DNA of 64,000 nucleotides from Cliona cf. orientalis (lineage: Eukaryota; Porifera; Demospongiae; Clionaida; Clionaidae), in assembly GCA_963930775.1 (NCBI GenBank), contig OZ005699.1, positions 4,113,501 through 4,177,500 on the forward strand, read 5' to 3'. The translations under genes and the position numbers were made by a program. Position 1 is the first letter of the stretch, and every line of letters begins with the position of its first letter. Under the pieces are notes generated by a model, which was not told where the DNA came from, did not search any database, and was given only the letters and a program-made list of their open reading frames with translations. Below are positions 61,589 through 64,000 of the stretch, piece after piece.

Positions 61589-64000
61589 CTAATAATTAGT
61601 GGCAAACTGTGCATTTGTCTGCTGCTTTGCAGCTGATCGGCAGTCATAAGTTATAGCAATATTACTGGAGCTATTACAGGTACTTAAATCCTGGAAGAGT
61701 CCATTTGCAGATTGCACTGTTGAGGGATCCCAGATGGCATGGTATACACTGTCAGCGCCAGGAGGGGCCGTTGACTGCGGGAGACCAGCATTAGAGATTG
61801 CTCTGCATTCTAGAAAGTTAGATAAATCATTGTTGGTTGTTGCAGGGAAATTGGCAATTAAAGTAGAGATGACAGTAGTCGGACACACAAATGGAACACA
61901 CTGTTCAAAGGCAATTGATATTAGTCCAAGGGTCAAGGGATAGTTTTTAAATTCACCATTCTCCTCCGCACTCATGAAGAAAAGTTCAAGATTCCGTGTA
62001 AGTGGCGCCTCAATTCTAACTCGCTGATAGCAGAATGTATCCTCCTGCCAAGGTGCAAAGTCGATCCCTGGAATGGTGAGAAAGCAGGATACCCGATTGC
62101 CCATAACAAAGGGGTTAGGTTGAATTGTAGAAATGGCATCGCCATTATCACAAAGAACCCTAGAAAGGCTGGTCTTTTGGATTTCTGCAAGTTGGGCTTG
62201 TGTGAATACCTCAGGATTAGTATCTTCATACCAGAAACGATCACCGTTACGAAGATCAGAGAAAGCAATGGCAAAGATACAAGCGAAAGTCGGACCAATC
62301 ATTCCACCAGGAATGGTTTCCTCAGCAAGTCCACCAGGCCATAGATCCAAAGTATCCAAAGCACCATACGTCTGAAGAAATCTGATTTTGGTGAGATCAT
62401 TGGAGAATTTGAAGAGTCCATTTAACTCTGGAAACTGATTCTCACAGAAGCTTTTCCACACAGGATACGGAGGCAATCCATGATCCCTACCACGCTGTAT
62501 GTTAAGTGTAGCAAGATCCAATCCCATTCCTGCTTCTCTTTCAAATAGCTGGGTGGTTAGGACACTGTTTACGAACTCATCAAAGGCCCTTGCTGGTTGT
62601 GTGATCCAGCCACGCAGAATGGGATCAGTTCCGTTACTGTCAAAGTAGCCTTGGGGATTCATGAATGACTCTCTGAGCATCAGAGGGCCCAGTTCGTTCG
62701 GTAGATAATCCGGTCCCGCTCTCACGAATGTATCCTGAATTAATGTGTGTCCAAATCGATATGCTGCAGTTGCAAATCCGTTAGGTATACTGGAGTCCGT
62801 ACTAGGTTGATACCCTGGGTAAGGACCGATTAACTTATCAAAAAATTCTTGTCCCAAGATAGCTGGAAGAAATTCATAGAGGGTAATCTGTTCCAGTTGA
62901 GCAGTAACAATTTTTCGTGACTCTTGGTAGAGACGTTCATCATCCCACTCTGGATTCAAGTTTGCCAGAGCTGCTGCAACGCGGTTATGCTCTCGCAGCC
63001 AGATGGTGTGCATTACTATGAAGGACACTCCGTCATTGGCACGGATATCCCCGGCAACGAAACAAAAGTCAAATCCAGGAGGGCAACAGTTATCAGATGG
63101 AGGAAGCTCCTCTCCTTTGGAATTTTCTTCTGGTGGACAGGGAGGTATTTGAGGCAGGGAGTCCTTACCAATGCCGGCAGGAAATGGATCACCAACCTTT
63201 AGCCGACCACCAACAAACTCTCTCAAAAAATTGGCCCTAGTTTTTGTTGAACCATATATCGCCGATCCATCCAAGTAGTGTGTTATTTCATTGAGTGGAT
63301 CACGAGCTTGGAAATCTCTGGTTGAACATGCAGGTAATGTGCGTGAAAATGGCAAGCAGGATCCGTTTCTTGGAGTCCCAACTCCAAAGGCTTGATCACC
63401 CTCAGGAACTCGAACGGGCGCACATACATCAGTGCAAACACAGTTCACAGTACAGTTGGGATTTGGAAATCTCACTGTTAGAGCAAAATCACGTGCAGCA
63501 AATGCTCCCCACTCCATGGTGAGATGAGTCAGATTTACTGCATCTATTGGGTGATCACGGATTATGGTGGAGCTCACCAACCTTGCACTGGGATAAGGAG
63601 GTGTAAATGGACCATCTCTGAACATGTTATCTTCCAGCTTACTCTGCCTAAAGCCGTTGAGCTGCCCAAGTCCATCCTCATAATGAGCTGGTAGGAGACG
63701 TCTGAAAGGAGTGAACGAAGCTCCCTGAGTAGGCTTGTCTCGGTTGTTGCAAGTACCATCAGCTGTACGAATTGAGTCCACAAATTCAATGCTATCACAG
63801 TCAAGCTCCTCTCTGATGTCCTCACATTCACCCTCCACTTCTTGATAGATATGTGCAAGTTCCTTCTCAGAAACAGCACCTTTCGCCATTTCCATTATTC
63901 TAGCTGATGCCTTGCGGAAGACTTTCGCCAGGAGTTGTGCTGACACATCAGATTCCTGAGTTTTAGATTGAGCTTTCACCATTTGATCAATTGCATCCGT
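61589..64000 (-). CDS. Animal haem peroxidase-like protein, distal site altered, N-terminus beyond window
   Basis: The frame is open to the window edge. The first methionine inside it is at 63982, and numbering here uses it as 1 (797 residues). No signal peptide is visible, so upstream exons probably lie beyond 64000. The peroxidase domain runs from about residue 78 (CNNRDKPTQGASFTPFRRLL) to about 640. Conserved parts are LDGSAIYGST (calcium loop), LREHNRVA (R330, E331), YRFGHTLIQ (proximal haem ligand H412) and LNIQRGRDHGLPPY. The distal motif, WGQxxDHD in myeloperoxidase, reads WGAFAARD (158-165). The distal Gln, the Asp that bonds haem, and the distal His are Ala160, Ala163 and Arg164. Haem may still bind through H412, but normal peroxidase chemistry is doubtful. 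The C-terminal ~150 residues are Cys-containing and unrecognised. It is one long exon of at least 2.4 kb. Confidence 0.9.
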   Translation of the reverse strand, partial: TDAIDQMVKAQSKTQESDVSAQLLAKVFRKASARIMEMAKGAVSEKELAHIYQEVEGECEDIREELDCDSIEFVDSIRTADGTCNNRDKPTQGASFTPFRRLLPAHYEDGLGQLNGFRQSKLEDNMFRDGPFTPPYPSARLVSSTIIRDHPIDAVNLTHLTMEWGAFAARDFALTVRFPNPNCTVNCVCTDVCAPVRVPEGDQAFGVGTPRNGSCLPFSRTLPACSTRDFQARDPLNEITHYLDGSAIYGSTKTRANFLREFVGGRLKVGDPFPAGIGKDSLPQIPPCPPEENSKGEELPPSDNCCPPGFDFCFVAGDIRANDGVSFIVMHTIWLREHNRVAAALANLNPEWDDERLYQESRKIVTAQLEQITLYEFLPAILGQEFFDKLIGPYPGYQPSTDSSIPNGFATAAYRFGHTLIQDTFVRAGPDYLPNELGPLMLRESFMNPQGYFDSNGTDPILRGWITQPARAFDEFVNSVLTTQLFEREAGMGLDLATLNIQRGRDHGLPPYPVWKSFCENQFPELNGLFKFSNDLTKIRFLQTYGALDTLDLWPGGLAEETIPGGMIGPTFACIFAIAFSDLRNGDRFWYEDTNPEVFTQAQLAEIQKTSLSRVLCDNGDAISTIQPNPFVMGNRVSCFLTIPGIDFAPWQEDTFCYQRVRIEAPLTRNLELFFMSAEENGEFKNYPLTLGLISIAFEQCVPFVCPTTVISTLIANFPATTNNDLSNFLECRAISNAGLPQSTAPPGADSVYHAIWDPSTVQSANGLFQDLSTCNSSSNIAITYDCRSAAKQQTNAQFATNY

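Overview
The window reads as nuclear DNA of an early-branching animal, most probably a sponge. The reasons are GT-AG introns, AT-rich spacers crowded with small inverted-repeat transposons, an intronless GABA-B-like class C receptor, an animal haem peroxidase, an ABCF2 gene with clear animal identity, and a bacterial-type CmcI methyltransferase. The taxon is inferred from gene content and was not tested by a search.

Layout. 0.2-1.3 kb: one unrecognised minus-strand protein. 1.4-4.2 kb: no gene, three small transposons. 4.2-6.5 kb (+): GABA-B-like receptor. 6.8-7.7 kb (-): CmcI-like O-methyltransferase, tail-to-tail with the receptor. 8.4-9.1 kb (+): secreted, probably GPI-anchored cysteine-rich protein. 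9.1-11.7 kb: repeats and one multi-hairpin palindrome. 11.7-43.8 kb (-): a single ABCF2 gene whose 13 exons were traced by hand (613 codons, all phases agree), although two of its introns are about 9.5 and 10.4 kb. Those introns hold many MITEs, decayed DNA transposons (three fragments of one DDE family, a CACTA and a hAT), a small retroelement fossil and a nested mucin-like gene on the other strand. 43.8-44.1 kb: a 257-bp head-to-head promoter with three CACGTG boxes. 44.1-60.8 kb (+): a nine-exon PI-PLC-like protein (674 codons), with a 9-kb intron and two huge CT tracts next to splice acceptors. 61.6-64.0 kb (-): a haem peroxidase cut by the window edge, whose distal catalytic residues are replaced.

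No operon or pathway ties the genes together. The strongest links are structural: ABCF2 and the phospholipase-like gene share one promoter, and a tiny gene is nested in an ABCF2 intron. The main unexplained structure is in the repeats. One family makes 60-502 bp palindromes bounded by TAG-CTCG ends and exact 9-bp target duplications. Nine other short elements with unrelated interiors share CCGTA-type ends and TA flanks.
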